Source: Treponema vincentii F0403 (GTDB lineage Bacteria; Spirochaetota; Spirochaetia; Treponematales; Treponemataceae). From it: 64,000 nt of DNA. Shown here piece by piece: positions 1-7,553 of this stretch. Both the position numbers and the translations under genes were made by a program. Below the pieces are notes generated by a model that saw only the letters and a program-made list of their open reading frames with translations, was not told the DNA's origin and made no database searches. Position 1 is the stretch's first letter, and each line of letters starts with the position of its first letter. The stretch spans positions 937,847 to 1,001,846 of the forward strand of contig NZ_KE332512.1 in NCBI RefSeq assembly GCF_000412995.1, in the 5' to 3' direction.

Positions 1-39
1 TACAATCAATGCAAAAGATGCTATGCGATTCTTTTTCAT
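1..39 (-). CDS. 5' end of a secreted or membrane protein gene (partial)
   Basis: Thirteen codons run off the left edge of the window. The start ATG (complement of 37-39) is preceded on the minus strand by a GGGGG Shine-Dalgarno tract about eight bases upstream. The translation begins Met-Lys-Lys-Asn-Arg and then turns hydrophobic, the usual start of a signal peptide. Nothing more about its function can be read. It is divergent from the opp operon. Confidence 0.55.
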   Translation of the reverse strand, partial: MKKNRIASFALIV

Positions 40-137
40 ACGTTTTTCCCCCATTCGTTCGGTAAAACGCTCAACACACGTATCCGCCTCAAATATCGGC
101 AGAACTAATCCGGAACTTTAAAAATTAACTTTTATAG

Positions 138-172
138 GAATTCTCTAAAAATCCTATTTTTAAAGAATCCTT
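138..172. repeat. Short inverted repeat, fragment of the dispersed hairpin family
   Basis: GGAATTCTcTAAAAAT pairs with ATTTTTAaAGAATCC around a three-base loop. The CTCTAAAAA/TTTTTAGAG-type arms match the outer arms of the larger repeat at 240-350. It may act as a terminator or be a decayed repeat copy. Confidence 0.45.
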
Positions 173-239
173 GTTTTTAGTATTACGTTTAACGGATGAT
201 TGTTAGAACACGGTATGCTGCCGTATATACTGTTATGGG

Positions 240-350
240 AACCTCTAAAAACTGCAAGCCTATCGGCTTGTTCTGTAAAGAAATTCATTAAGTTATCCGC
301 TTCGCGGACTGCGAATCAATTTTTAGAGGTTTTCCTTAGATGTAATTTGC
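240..350. repeat. Dispersed intergenic hairpin element, copy A
   Basis: Outer arms AACCTCTAAAAA (240-251) and TTTTTAGAGGTT (320-331) enclose a small hairpin CAAGCC-TATC-GGCTTG (255-270) and a TCCGC-TTC-GCGGA hairpin. It is followed by CCTTAGATGTAATTTGC (334-350), a motif that recurs next to other copies. The same layout occurs at 36360-36450, where both arms have changed together to CCGTCCAAAAACTG/CAGTTTTTGGACGG. Confidence 0.75.
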
Positions 351-532
351 TTCCCGCTAAAATATGGAAAGCTTTAGAAAATATCAATTAAATACTGTTT
401 AATATATACAGCTAATAGACTGCTTTGTCAAGGATTTAGTTCGGTTCTCACCCGCTTTACGCCGCTGTATTTGCCGTCACCTTAAAAAATGCAAAAATAT
501 ACGGTTTTTTATGATTTATTGTATAAATATAC

Positions 533-560
533 TTGATATAAAGAACGGATTGTGTATAAT
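533..560 (+). promoter_or_regulatory. Sigma-70-type promoter of the opp operon
   Basis: TTGATA (533-538) and TATAAT (555-560) are separated by 16 bp. The -10 box is perfect and preceded by TGTG. Transcription would begin near 567, about 37 nt before the ATG at 604. An AAAGGAGA ribosome site lies just upstream of that ATG. Confidence 0.75.
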
Positions 561-603
561 TTAGCTACTACCTATAACTACAGTTTAAAAGGAGAAGTAG
601 AGT

Positions 604-2205
604 ATGAAGCACAAGATGTTATGCTTATTAGCTGCTTTGATGAGCGCCGCACTTATTTTAGCAAGCTGCGGCGGACAGAGCGGCGAAAAAAGCGCTGCTG
701 CCGGTAATGCCGACGCAGAGTTTATTATCGGTAACGGTGCCGAACCGCAGAGCTTGGATCCTGCAAAAGTTCAGGGTGTACCGGAACACCGCATTAATCT
801 GGCGTTGTTTGAAGGTCTGGTTACCTATGATCCCAAAACCGGTAATGCAATACCGGGCGTCGCCGAATCATGGGATATCAGCGAAGACGGCATGACATAT
901 ACCTTCCACTTGCGGAATACCGAGTGGAGCGACGGTACGCCGATTACTGCAAAGACCTTTGTCGATTCATGGCTGCGCACACTTGCCCCCGAAACGGCTT
1001 CTCAATATGCCTTTATGATCAATATGATTGTAAAAGGAGCCGAGGATTACAACTCCGGTAAAGCGGATGCTTCTACCGTCGCTATCAAAGCTGTTGACGA
1101 TAAGACGTTTGAAATGCAGCTGACCGGTACAGCCCCTTATGCGATCGACGTTGTTGCGCACTATGCCTTTAATCCGGTTCCGCTGCATACAATTGAAAAA
1201 TTCGGCGCCGATTGGATTAAACCCGGCAACTTTGTCGGAAACGGCCCCTTTGTGCTTGAAGCATGGACGCCGCAGGAAAAGGTTACCGTCGTACCGAACG
1301 AAAAATACTGGAATAAAGCAAACGTTCATCTTTCACGCATAACATTCTTACCGATCGAAGACAGCAATACGGCTTTTGAAAAATACAAGGCCGGCGAGAT
1401 AGATTGGAATACCGGTATTCCTGTTCCGCGTATCGATGAAGTAAAACTGCTGCCCGACTATCAGGTCGCACCTCAGCTTTCTACTTACTACTACATCTTT
1501 AACGTAAAGCGCGGCCCGCTGCAGGATGCCCGCGTACGCAAGGCATTAACAATGGCACTTGACCGTCAAGAGTTGGTAGAAAAAGTAACAAAGGGCGGCC
1601 AGCTTGCAACCCGTTCCATTGTTCCTCCGATGGCAGGTTACACACCCGGTGAAGGTGCAGGCTATGATCCCGAACAGGCAAAAAAACTGCTTGCGGAAGC
1701 GGGATATCCCGACGGAAAAGGCTTCCCCTCATTAACGGTTATCTATAATACGTTGGAAGGGCACAAGCTTATTGCCGAGTATGTACAGGCGTCATGGAAG
1801 CGCAATCTCGGCGTCGATATCAAGATTCAGAATTATGAATGGAAAACATTCCTTGATATGCGTAACCAGCATGAGTTCGATATTTCCCGTGCAGGATGGG
1901 TAGGAGACTATCAGGATCCCAATACCTTCTTAGAGATATTCCTAACCAACAGCGGCCTTAATGACGGTCAATACAGTAACCCCAAGTATGATGAATTGGT
2001 GCGTAAAGCTGCGAATATGAAAGGCGGACCGGAACGTTTCCAAGTTCTACACGATGCGGAAGCGGTATTCTTGGAAGAAGATCAGGGAATATTGCCGATG
2101 TATTCGTATGTCAGCCAGAACCTTATCGATACGACAAAGTGGGAGGGTTGGTATGTCAATCCGCAGAATATTAATCCCTACGTCGGTATTAGAAAAGTGA
2201 AATAA
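604..2205 (+). CDS. oppA: Peptide ABC transporter substrate-binding lipoprotein
   Basis: This is the ligand-binding component of an oligopeptide importer (SBP family 5), anchored to the outer face of the inner membrane. The 533-residue protein starts with a lysine signal peptide ending in a lipobox (LILASCGG). It carries the family's opening signature (AEPQSLDPAKV) and the conserved NGPFVLEAW, ALDRQELVEKV and AKKLLAEAGYPDG blocks. The length is typical for OppA. The downstream permease and ATPase genes complete the importer. A hairpin after the stop probably limits read-through, so the binding protein is made in excess over the membrane parts. The ligand, peptide or other, cannot be read from sequence. 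Confidence 0.93.
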   Translation: MKHKMLCLLAALMSAALILASCGGQSGEKSAAAGNADAEFIIGNGAEPQSLDPAKVQGVPEHRINLALFEGLVTYDPKTGNAIPGVAESWDISEDGMTYTFHLRNTEWSDGTPITAKTFVDSWLRTLAPETASQYAFMINMIVKGAEDYNSGKADASTVAIKAVDDKTFEMQLTGTAPYAIDVVAHYAFNPVPLHTIEKFGADWIKPGNFVGNGPFVLEAWTPQEKVTVVPNEKYWNKANVHLSRITFLPIEDSNTAFEKYKAGEIDWNTGIPVPRIDEVKLLPDYQVAPQLSTYYYIFNVKRGPLQDARVRKALTMALDRQELVEKVTKGGQLATRSIVPPMAGYTPGEGAGYDPEQAKKLLAEAGYPDGKGFPSLTVIYNTLEGHKLIAEYVQASWKRNLGVDIKIQNYEWKTFLDMRNQHEFDISRAGWVGDYQDPNTFLEIFLTNSGLNDGQYSNPKYDELVRKAANMKGGPERFQVLHDAEAVFLEEDQGILPMYSYVSQNLIDTTKWEGWYVNPQNINPYVGIRKVK

Positions 2206-2232
2206 CGGGCAACATCAAAAATCTTAAAAAGT

Positions 2233-2275
2233 AATAAGCTCTGCAGGTTATCTGCCGGCAGAGCTTATTTTTTAG
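2233..2275 (+). terminator. Partial terminator between oppA and oppB
   Basis: A 12-bp stem AATAAGCTCTGC (2233-2244) / GCAGAGCTTATT (2258-2269) is followed by a T run. It lies between the binding-protein gene and the permease gene with no clear new promoter after it. It probably acts as an attenuator or mRNA stabiliser rather than a full stop. Confidence 0.75.
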
Positions 2276-2299
2276 AGAGTCAGAGAATTTGGGGGAAGC

Positions 2300-3229
2300 A
2301 TGATTCGATTTATCATACGTCGGTTAATCAGTTTAATACCGACGCTCTTTTTAATTGTAACATTCAGCTTTTTTATCATGAAAGTTGCGCCCGGAGGCCC
2401 TTTTTCCGCTGAACGGAATCCTCCGCCTGAGGTGCTTGCAAACATCAATAAGGTCTATCATTTGGACGAGCCGTTACCCAAACAATATGTGCGGTATTTG
2501 GGGAATATGCTGCGAGGAGACCTCGGCCCGTCTTTCAGATACAAGGACTATACCGTTAATGATTTAATAGGCAATACCATGCCGAACTCGCTTATTCTCG
2601 GTATTACAGCCCTTTGCAGTGCTCTTGTTTTCGGATTACTGGTCGGGCTTGTTTCTGCAGTAAAGCGCAATTCAGCTGCCGATTATGCTGCGATGTCCGT
2701 AGCGGTTATCGGAATTTCGGTTCCGTTGTTTGTTGTCGGCCCGCTTTTAATGCTCCTTTTTGCAATAAAATTGAAATGGCTACCTACCTCCGGCTGGATC
2801 ACCGGTCGTCAAGGGCTTAAAACGCTTATTATGCCGGCGCTTGCGCTGTCTCTGCCTTATTTTGCATATATTGCTCGTCTTTCCCGTGCCAGTATTTTGG
2901 AAGTGCTGCGTTCGGATTATGTCCGTACTGCGTATGCAAAGGGGCTTTCGTATCCGGTAGTTCTCTTTAAACATGCACTAAAAGGCGCAATGCTGCCGGT
3001 TATCAGCTATCTCGGCCCTGCTTTTGCCGGTATTATCACCGGTTCCGTTGTTATCGAAAGAATATTCTTGGTTCCCGGGCTCGGTACCTTCTTTGTACAG
3101 TCCGCGCTTAACCGCGACTATACGCTGATTATGGGAACGGTGGTTATGTATTCCATCATTTTAATATTTATGAATTTTGTTGTTGATATTCTCTATGCGG
3201 TTATCGACCCCCGCATTTCATATAAGTGA
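2300..3229 (+). CDS. oppB: Peptide ABC transporter permease OppB
   Basis: First membrane subunit of the oligopeptide importer. The 309-residue protein has an N-terminal helix, the FKHALKGAMLPVISYLGPAF stretch typical of OppB/DppB, and an EAA-type loop (RLSRASILEVLRSDYVRTA) that contacts the ATPases. A GGGGGAAGC ribosome site precedes the ATG. Its stop overlaps the ribosome site of oppC, which suggests translational coupling. Confidence 0.93.
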   Translation: MIRFIIRRLISLIPTLFLIVTFSFFIMKVAPGGPFSAERNPPPEVLANINKVYHLDEPLPKQYVRYLGNMLRGDLGPSFRYKDYTVNDLIGNTMPNSLILGITALCSALVFGLLVGLVSAVKRNSAADYAAMSVAVIGISVPLFVVGPLLMLLFAIKLKWLPTSGWITGRQGLKTLIMPALALSLPYFAYIARLSRASILEVLRSDYVRTAYAKGLSYPVVLFKHALKGAMLPVISYLGPAFAGIITGSVVIERIFLVPGLGTFFVQSALNRDYTLIMGTVVMYSIILIFMNFVVDILYAVIDPRISYK

Positions 3230-3237
3230 GGCTTAAG

Positions 3238-4338
3238 ATGGACGTTAAACAAACGGACGGTACAAACCAAACTACGGACGGCGCACCGGTTAAAAAGAAA
3301 GGCGGCGTTCCCGTTAATGAATTCAACCAATCGATGAAGCCGATATCCCTTTGGGATGATGCATGGAGGCGGCTGAAGAAAAATAAAATGGCGCTTATGG
3401 GACTGTTCATCGTAGGCTTTTATGCAGCGCTTTCGCTTTTGGCGCCGCTGCTGCCGATTTATTCTTATTCGGAGCAGGCGATTATCCATCAAAACCTGCC
3501 GCCTTCTCTTAGTAAGGCTGGAGATGTGATGGTGCGCGCACTCCGTGCGGATATGATGCGGACGGCAAAAAAAGAAGGCCGAAATGAGCTTTCCGAAAAG
3601 CAAAAAGCCGAGCTTGCCGCTTTGCAGCAGGAGGTAAAGAATAATCCGGTACATAACCGCCGCTATCTTTTGGGCACCGATGCCCTCGGACGGGATATGT
3701 TTGCCCGTGTCGTATACGGCGGACGTATTTCCATTATGATCGGCCTTATCGGTACGATTACCTCGCTTTTTATCGGTGTATTGGTCGGTGCTGTCAGCGG
3801 GTATTTCGGCGGCTGGCTCGATAATATATTGATGCGCTTTGTCGATATTATGTACGGTTTACCGTATATGCTTGTCGTTATCATTATGATGGCGATCTTG
3901 GGGCAAAATATCGTCATTCTGTTCGTCGCAATCGCACTCGTTTCATGGCTGACCATTGCACGCGTTGTACGCGGACAGGTTATCAGCTTAAAGAACGCCG
4001 AATTTGTCGAGGCAGCCCGTTCGATGGGAGCTTCCACGCCGCGTATCATCTTTAGGCACATACTGCCGAACACGCTCGGTATTATCATTATTTATTCAAC
4101 GCTTTCCATTCCGGGTTTTATTATGAACGAGAGCTTCCTTTCGTTCTTAGGACTCGGTGTTTCCGCCCCGCGCGCTTCATGGGGTTCGCTTGTTTCCGAC
4201 GGAGTAAACGTTATGACGCTCTACCCGTGGCAGCTGTTGGTTCCGGCAATCGCAATGACGGTTTTCTTATTTGCAATGAACTTTCTCGGCGACGGCCTCC
4301 GCGATGCCTTCGATCCTCAGAGTAAAAACAGGGTGTAA
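3238..4338 (+). CDS. oppC: Peptide ABC transporter permease OppC
   Basis: Second membrane subunit, 366 residues. A GTG at 3226 would overlap oppB, but ATG 3238 is preferred because GTGAGG lies six bases before it. The N-terminal hydrophilic stretch is followed by a first helix near residues 50-70. A charged periplasmic insertion of about 60 residues then follows, and the permease core has an EAA loop (NAEFVEAARSMGAS) and the SFLGLG motif. The periplasmic insertion is longer than in many OppC proteins. The next gene, oppD, starts two bases after the stop. Confidence 0.92.
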   Translation: MDVKQTDGTNQTTDGAPVKKKGGVPVNEFNQSMKPISLWDDAWRRLKKNKMALMGLFIVGFYAALSLLAPLLPIYSYSEQAIIHQNLPPSLSKAGDVMVRALRADMMRTAKKEGRNELSEKQKAELAALQQEVKNNPVHNRRYLLGTDALGRDMFARVVYGGRISIMIGLIGTITSLFIGVLVGAVSGYFGGWLDNILMRFVDIMYGLPYMLVVIIMMAILGQNIVILFVAIALVSWLTIARVVRGQVISLKNAEFVEAARSMGASTPRIIFRHILPNTLGIIIIYSTLSIPGFIMNESFLSFLGLGVSAPRASWGSLVSDGVNVMTLYPWQLLVPAIAMTVFLFAMNFLGDGLRDAFDPQSKNRV

Positions 4339-4340
4339 CG

Positions 4341-5402
4341 ATGAACAATCAAAAATCAGACGAGAAAATCTTACAGGTTAAAAATTTACAAACATGGTTC
4401 TGGACTGATGCCGGTATCGTAAAGGCTGTTGACGGCGTTTCTTTCGATTTGCACAAGCGCGAAATGCTTGCGATAGTCGGCGAGTCCGGTTCGGGAAAGA
4501 GCGTAACCAACTTAGCGATTATGAACCTCATTCCGAATCCGCCGGGTAAAATTATCGGCGGCGAGGTATGGTACGGCGGAAAAGACGTGCTCAAGATGGA
4601 TAAAAACGAGATCCGCCAGCTACGGGGAAACAAAATCTCGATGATTTTCCAAGACCCGATGACGAGTCTTAATCCTTTCTTAAAAATCTCTACGCAGATG
4701 ATCGAAACGATTCGGCTGCATCAGGGCTGATCAAAAAAGGATGCGCGCGATAGGGCGATTGAAATGCTCAAGCTTGTCGGCATTCCTGCGGCAGAAAAAC
4801 GGGTAGACTGCTATCCGCACCAGTTTTCCGGCGGTATGCGCCAGCGCGTTATGATTGCAATGGGCCTAAGCTGCGATCCTGAGGTGCTGATTGCCGACGA
4901 GCCGACCAGCGCATTGGACGTTACCATTCAGGCGCAGATTTTGGACTTAATCGGCGACTTGAGTGCACGGCTCGGTACTGCCGTTATTCTTATTACCCAC
5001 TCGCTCGGATTGGTTGCCGGTATGTGCGACCGCGTATGTGTTATGTATGCAGGGCGTGTTGTTGAACAGGGCGAGGTAGATGAATTATTTGCAAATCCTG
5101 CGCACCCTTATACGCGCGGACTGATTAAATCGGTGCCGCGGATGGACAAAAAAAATGCCGGACGGCTCTTTTCCATCAGCGGACAGCCGCCGAACGTTAT
5201 CGATTTGCCGCCGTGCTGCCCGTTCTATCCGCGCTGCAGCGAAGCGATGCCGCAGTGTAAAACGGAGTACCCCGCTTCATATAGCCTTTCCCCTAGTCAC
5301 CGCACCAGTTGCTGGCTCTATCAGTCGGGGAAGCCGGCAGGGGAAGCGGCTGCAACGGTATCGAACAATGCTGCAGCTGAATCTGCGGGAAATAACGAAT
5401 AG
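4341..5402 (+). pseudogene. oppD: Peptide ABC transporter ATPase OppD interrupted by one in-frame TGA
   Basis: The reading frame is OppD-like throughout but carries a TGA at 4728-4730 after LHQG. The same frame resumes at once with [13 protein letters not shown], so no frameshift is involved. The upstream piece (129 residues) has Walker A (GESGSGKSV) and the Q-loop. The downstream piece has the signature FSGGMRQRV, Walker B, the H-loop and the C-terminal cysteine cluster of OppD. The downstream part could restart at ATG 4764, which has a weak AGGG nearby. Neither half alone is a functional ATPase. Possible explanations are a recent nonsense mutation, an assembly error, or read-through. The other four opp genes look intact. 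Confidence 0.85.
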
Positions 5403-5416
5403 GAGGATGCGGATTT

Positions 5417-6427
5417 ATGGAAGAAAGATATAACGAATCGGAAGCATTATTGACCGTTAAAGACTTAAAGATGCATTTTCCGTTTGCGGAAGGGGGACTC
5501 TTTTCGCGCAAAAAAGGCGCTATCCGTGCGGTAGACGGTATCAGTTTTTCGGTTAAAAAGGGAGAAACCCTCGGTTTAGTCGGGGAGTCCGGTTGCGGAA
5601 AATCAACCGCAGCGCGCGCCATCGCGCAGCTGTATACGCCGACATCGGGTTCAGTCCGGTTTAAGGGGATGGAACTTGCGGGATGTTCGCCCCACACGCT
5701 GATGCAGGCGCGCAAGGATATGCAGATGGTATTCCAAGACCCCTATGCATCGCTGAATCCCCGTATGACGGCCGGAAACATTATCGCGGAGCCGATGCGG
5801 ATTTTAATGCAGCGCGGTATCCTTTCGTACACCAAACAGGAAATTGACGACCGGGTTGAAGTGTTAATGGAAAAGGTCGGGCTATCTCGCTTTTTCCGCA
5901 ACCGGTACCCGCATGAGTTTTCAGGCGGGCAGCGGCAGCGTATCGGTATCGCCCGTGCGCTTGCGCTTCAGCCGGAACTGATCCTTGCAGACGAACCGGT
6001 CAGTGCGCTCGACGTATCCATCCAAGCGCAGATTTTAAACCTGTTTAAGGATTTACAGGATGAGTTCGGCCTGACCTACGTGTTTATCGCGCACGACCTT
6101 GCCGTTATTCAGTACATTTCCACGCGGGTTGCTGTTATGTACCTCGGCGTTATCGTGGAAATTGCGAATGCCGAAGAGCTTTACTCAAAGCCGCTGCATC
6201 CGTACACGGAAGCGCTCCTTTCCGCAGCGCCTATCCCGGATCCGGAAATCGAACGCAAGCGCAAGCGAATTATCTTATCGGGAGATGTGCCTTCACCTAC
6301 GGAACAGCGCACGGGCTGCTACTTTTATGACCGCTGCCCCAAGCGTATGGAACACTGCAAAAACACTATCCCGCAGCTGAAAGACAAGGGAAACGGCCAT
6401 CAAGTAGCGTGCTTCCTCTGCGAATAA
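5417..6427 (+). CDS. oppF: Peptide ABC transporter ATPase OppF
   Basis: Second ATPase of the importer, 336 residues. It has Walker A (GESGCGKSTA), the signature FSGGQRQRIGIARAL, Walker B (LILADEPVSALD), the H-loop (IAHDLAVI) and the C-terminal oligopeptide/dipeptide motif with cysteines (GCYFYDRCPKRMEHC). An AGGAGG site precedes the ATG. Its stop is immediately followed by a fragment of an antitoxin gene, so the original 3' flank has been rearranged. Confidence 0.93.
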   Translation: MEERYNESEALLTVKDLKMHFPFAEGGLFSRKKGAIRAVDGISFSVKKGETLGLVGESGCGKSTAARAIAQLYTPTSGSVRFKGMELAGCSPHTLMQARKDMQMVFQDPYASLNPRMTAGNIIAEPMRILMQRGILSYTKQEIDDRVEVLMEKVGLSRFFRNRYPHEFSGGQRQRIGIARALALQPELILADEPVSALDVSIQAQILNLFKDLQDEFGLTYVFIAHDLAVIQYISTRVAVMYLGVIVEIANAEELYSKPLHPYTEALLSAAPIPDPEIERKRKRIILSGDVPSPTEQRTGCYFYDRCPKRMEHCKNTIPQLKDKGNGHQVACFLCE

Positions 6428-6479
6428 GCCGCTGCCATTTTCGGCAAGCAGCTGAAAATTGCTATGCTGTAAGGACTAA
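6428..6479 (+). pseudogene. Ghost of an antitoxin 3' end fused to oppF
   Basis: Directly after the oppF stop, codons read AAAIFGKQLKIAML-stop followed by GGACTAA. The intact antitoxin at 6960-7247 ends AAAVFGRQLKMAIL-stop followed by GGACTAA (7203-7254). The two stretches are direct repeats with mostly silent or conservative changes. This is the last 14 codons of a second HigA-like gene whose body is missing. Confidence 0.8.
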
Positions 6480-6510
6480 GACGGCAAACTTTTAGCTGCT
6501 ATTATTAACA

Positions 6511-6558
6511 CAAAAAAGCGCTGATTAATTCGAAAACGGATAAATTAGCGCTTTTTTG
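6511..6558 (+). terminator. Terminator after the opp operon
   Basis: CAAAAAAGCGCTGATT (6511-6526) pairs with AATTAGCGCTTTTTTG (6543-6558). This gives a 16-bp stem with one G-U pair. The T run is the distal side of the stem, so it may also work in the opposite direction. Confidence 0.8.
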
Positions 6559-6610
6559 TATTTTTAGGGAATATCTTGCAAAGTATAAGTGGATATGTTA
6601 AGGTTCTACA

Positions 6611-6967
6611 GTGTATAGAAAAGTAACATTTTATAAAACGATTGATGGGAAATGTCCTGTTGCCGAATTTATTGATGCCCAACCGTTGAAGGTCGCAGCA
6701 AAAATAGCATGGGTGTTAAAGCTTGTTCAAGAATTGGAGGTTATTCCTAAAAGCTATTTAAAAAAAATAACAGATACGGAATTTTATGAATGTCGAATAG
6801 AAATGAGCGGTAATATATATAGAATTTTAGGATTCTTTTATAACGGTAATTTAGTAGTTCTTACCAATGGGTTTCAGAAAAAAACACAAAAAACACCTAC
6901 AAAAGAAATAAACATTTGTAAAGAACGGATGAAAGATTTTATTAGCAGAGGAGACATCAATGGATAA
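6611..6967 (+). CDS. higB: RelE/HigB-family toxin (phage Gp49-like)
   Basis: This 118-residue basic protein has the RelE-fold pattern of HigB toxins, mRNA interferases that cut translated mRNA. Visible features are VAEFIDAQPLKVAAKIAWVL near the N terminus and a C-terminal strand block (YECRIEMSGNIYRILGFF, VVLTNGFQKKTQKTPTKEI) typical of Gp49/HigB. It starts with GTG, and AAGG lies about eight bases upstream. Toxin-first order and an 8-bp overlap with the antitoxin match higBA operons. Confidence 0.85.
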   Translation: MYRKVTFYKTIDGKCPVAEFIDAQPLKVAAKIAWVLKLVQELEVIPKSYLKKITDTEFYECRIEMSGNIYRILGFFYNGNLVVLTNGFQKKTQKTPTKEINICKERMKDFISRGDING

Positions 6968-7247
6968 TAGAACTTATGATCTGGACGATTATATTATCGC
7001 AAAGAGTATAAAAAATCCTGAATTTGAAAAAGAGTTTAATGCAGGATACGAAGAATTTAAAATCGGTGCAATAATTAAAGGGCTGAGAATAGAATCGGGA
7101 ATGACACAAGAAGAACTTGCAGAAAAACTCGATATAAAAAAAAGTGTTATTTCAAGGATGGAAAATCATTCTGATGATGTAAAGCTTTCTACTCTACAAA
7201 AAGCTGCCGCCGTTTTCGGTAGGCAGCTGAAAATGGCAATACTGTAA
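6960..7247 (+). CDS. higA: XRE-family antitoxin HigA
   Basis: The 95-residue protein has a C-terminal helix-turn-helix (GMTQEELAEKLDIKKSVISRMEN) of the Cro/C1 type and a short N-terminal segment that probably binds the toxin. It would neutralise the HigB-like toxin and repress the operon. Its 3' end is duplicated at 6428-6479 behind oppF. Confidence 0.87.
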   Translation: MDNRTYDLDDYIIAKSIKNPEFEKEFNAGYEEFKIGAIIKGLRIESGMTQEELAEKLDIKKSVISRMENHSDDVKLSTLQKAAAVFGRQLKMAIL

Positions 7248-7277
7248 GGACTAAACTTTTTTCAGGAGTAGCAGAGC

Positions 7278-7444
7278 AAACGCATCAGACGGAATCAACA
7301 CCCCCGACGCAAGCGTCGGGGTATGTTGTTCTCATAAGGTGGTTGCAGTCGGCTTTAATACCCTTTGTTACGACGCAAGCGTCGGGGTATTAAACCCTCC
7401 GCACGAATAAATGAGAATTGCAAAATAAATAGGCTGTGAGACCA
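7278..7444. repeat. Mosaic of dispersed palindromic repeats downstream of higBA
   Basis: No gene is seen between 7248 and 7553. The stretch opens with AAACGCATCAGAC (7278-7290), the core of the element at 56004-56107. A palindrome CCCCGACGC-AA-GCGTCGGGG (7302-7321) follows. Its inner part GACGCAAGCGTC recurs at 7372-7383, now bracketed by TTTAATACCC and GGGGTATTAAA. Then come TCCGCACGAATAAAT (7398-7412), also present at 48628 next to another toxin-antitoxin module, and GCAAAATAAATAGGCTGT (7420-7437), which matches 56034. Confidence 0.65.
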
Positions 7445-7498
7445 TTTGAACCATCTTCAACTGATGTACATCCGTGGCGGTTCTGATTAGATAGGGGC

Positions 7499-7549
7499 GT
7501 AGGGGAAGACTTTCCTTTTTATCGAAAAAAAAGAAAAGTCTTCCCCTAC
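7499..7549 (-). terminator. Long-stem terminator of sppA
   Basis: GTAGGGGAAGACTTTCCTTTTT (7499-7520) pairs with the sequence at 7525-7549 to give a stem of more than 20 bp. It lies just past the sppA stop codon. The A/T-rich inner part gives U tracts on the minus strand. Confidence 0.65.
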
Positions 7550-7553
7550 ACTA

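Noticed and set aside
4728-4764. Selenocysteine insertion at the oppD TGA
   Set aside because: Some treponemes make selenoproteins, but the position is a variable, non-redox place in OppD and I see no clear hairpin just downstream. Nonsense mutation or sequence error is simpler.
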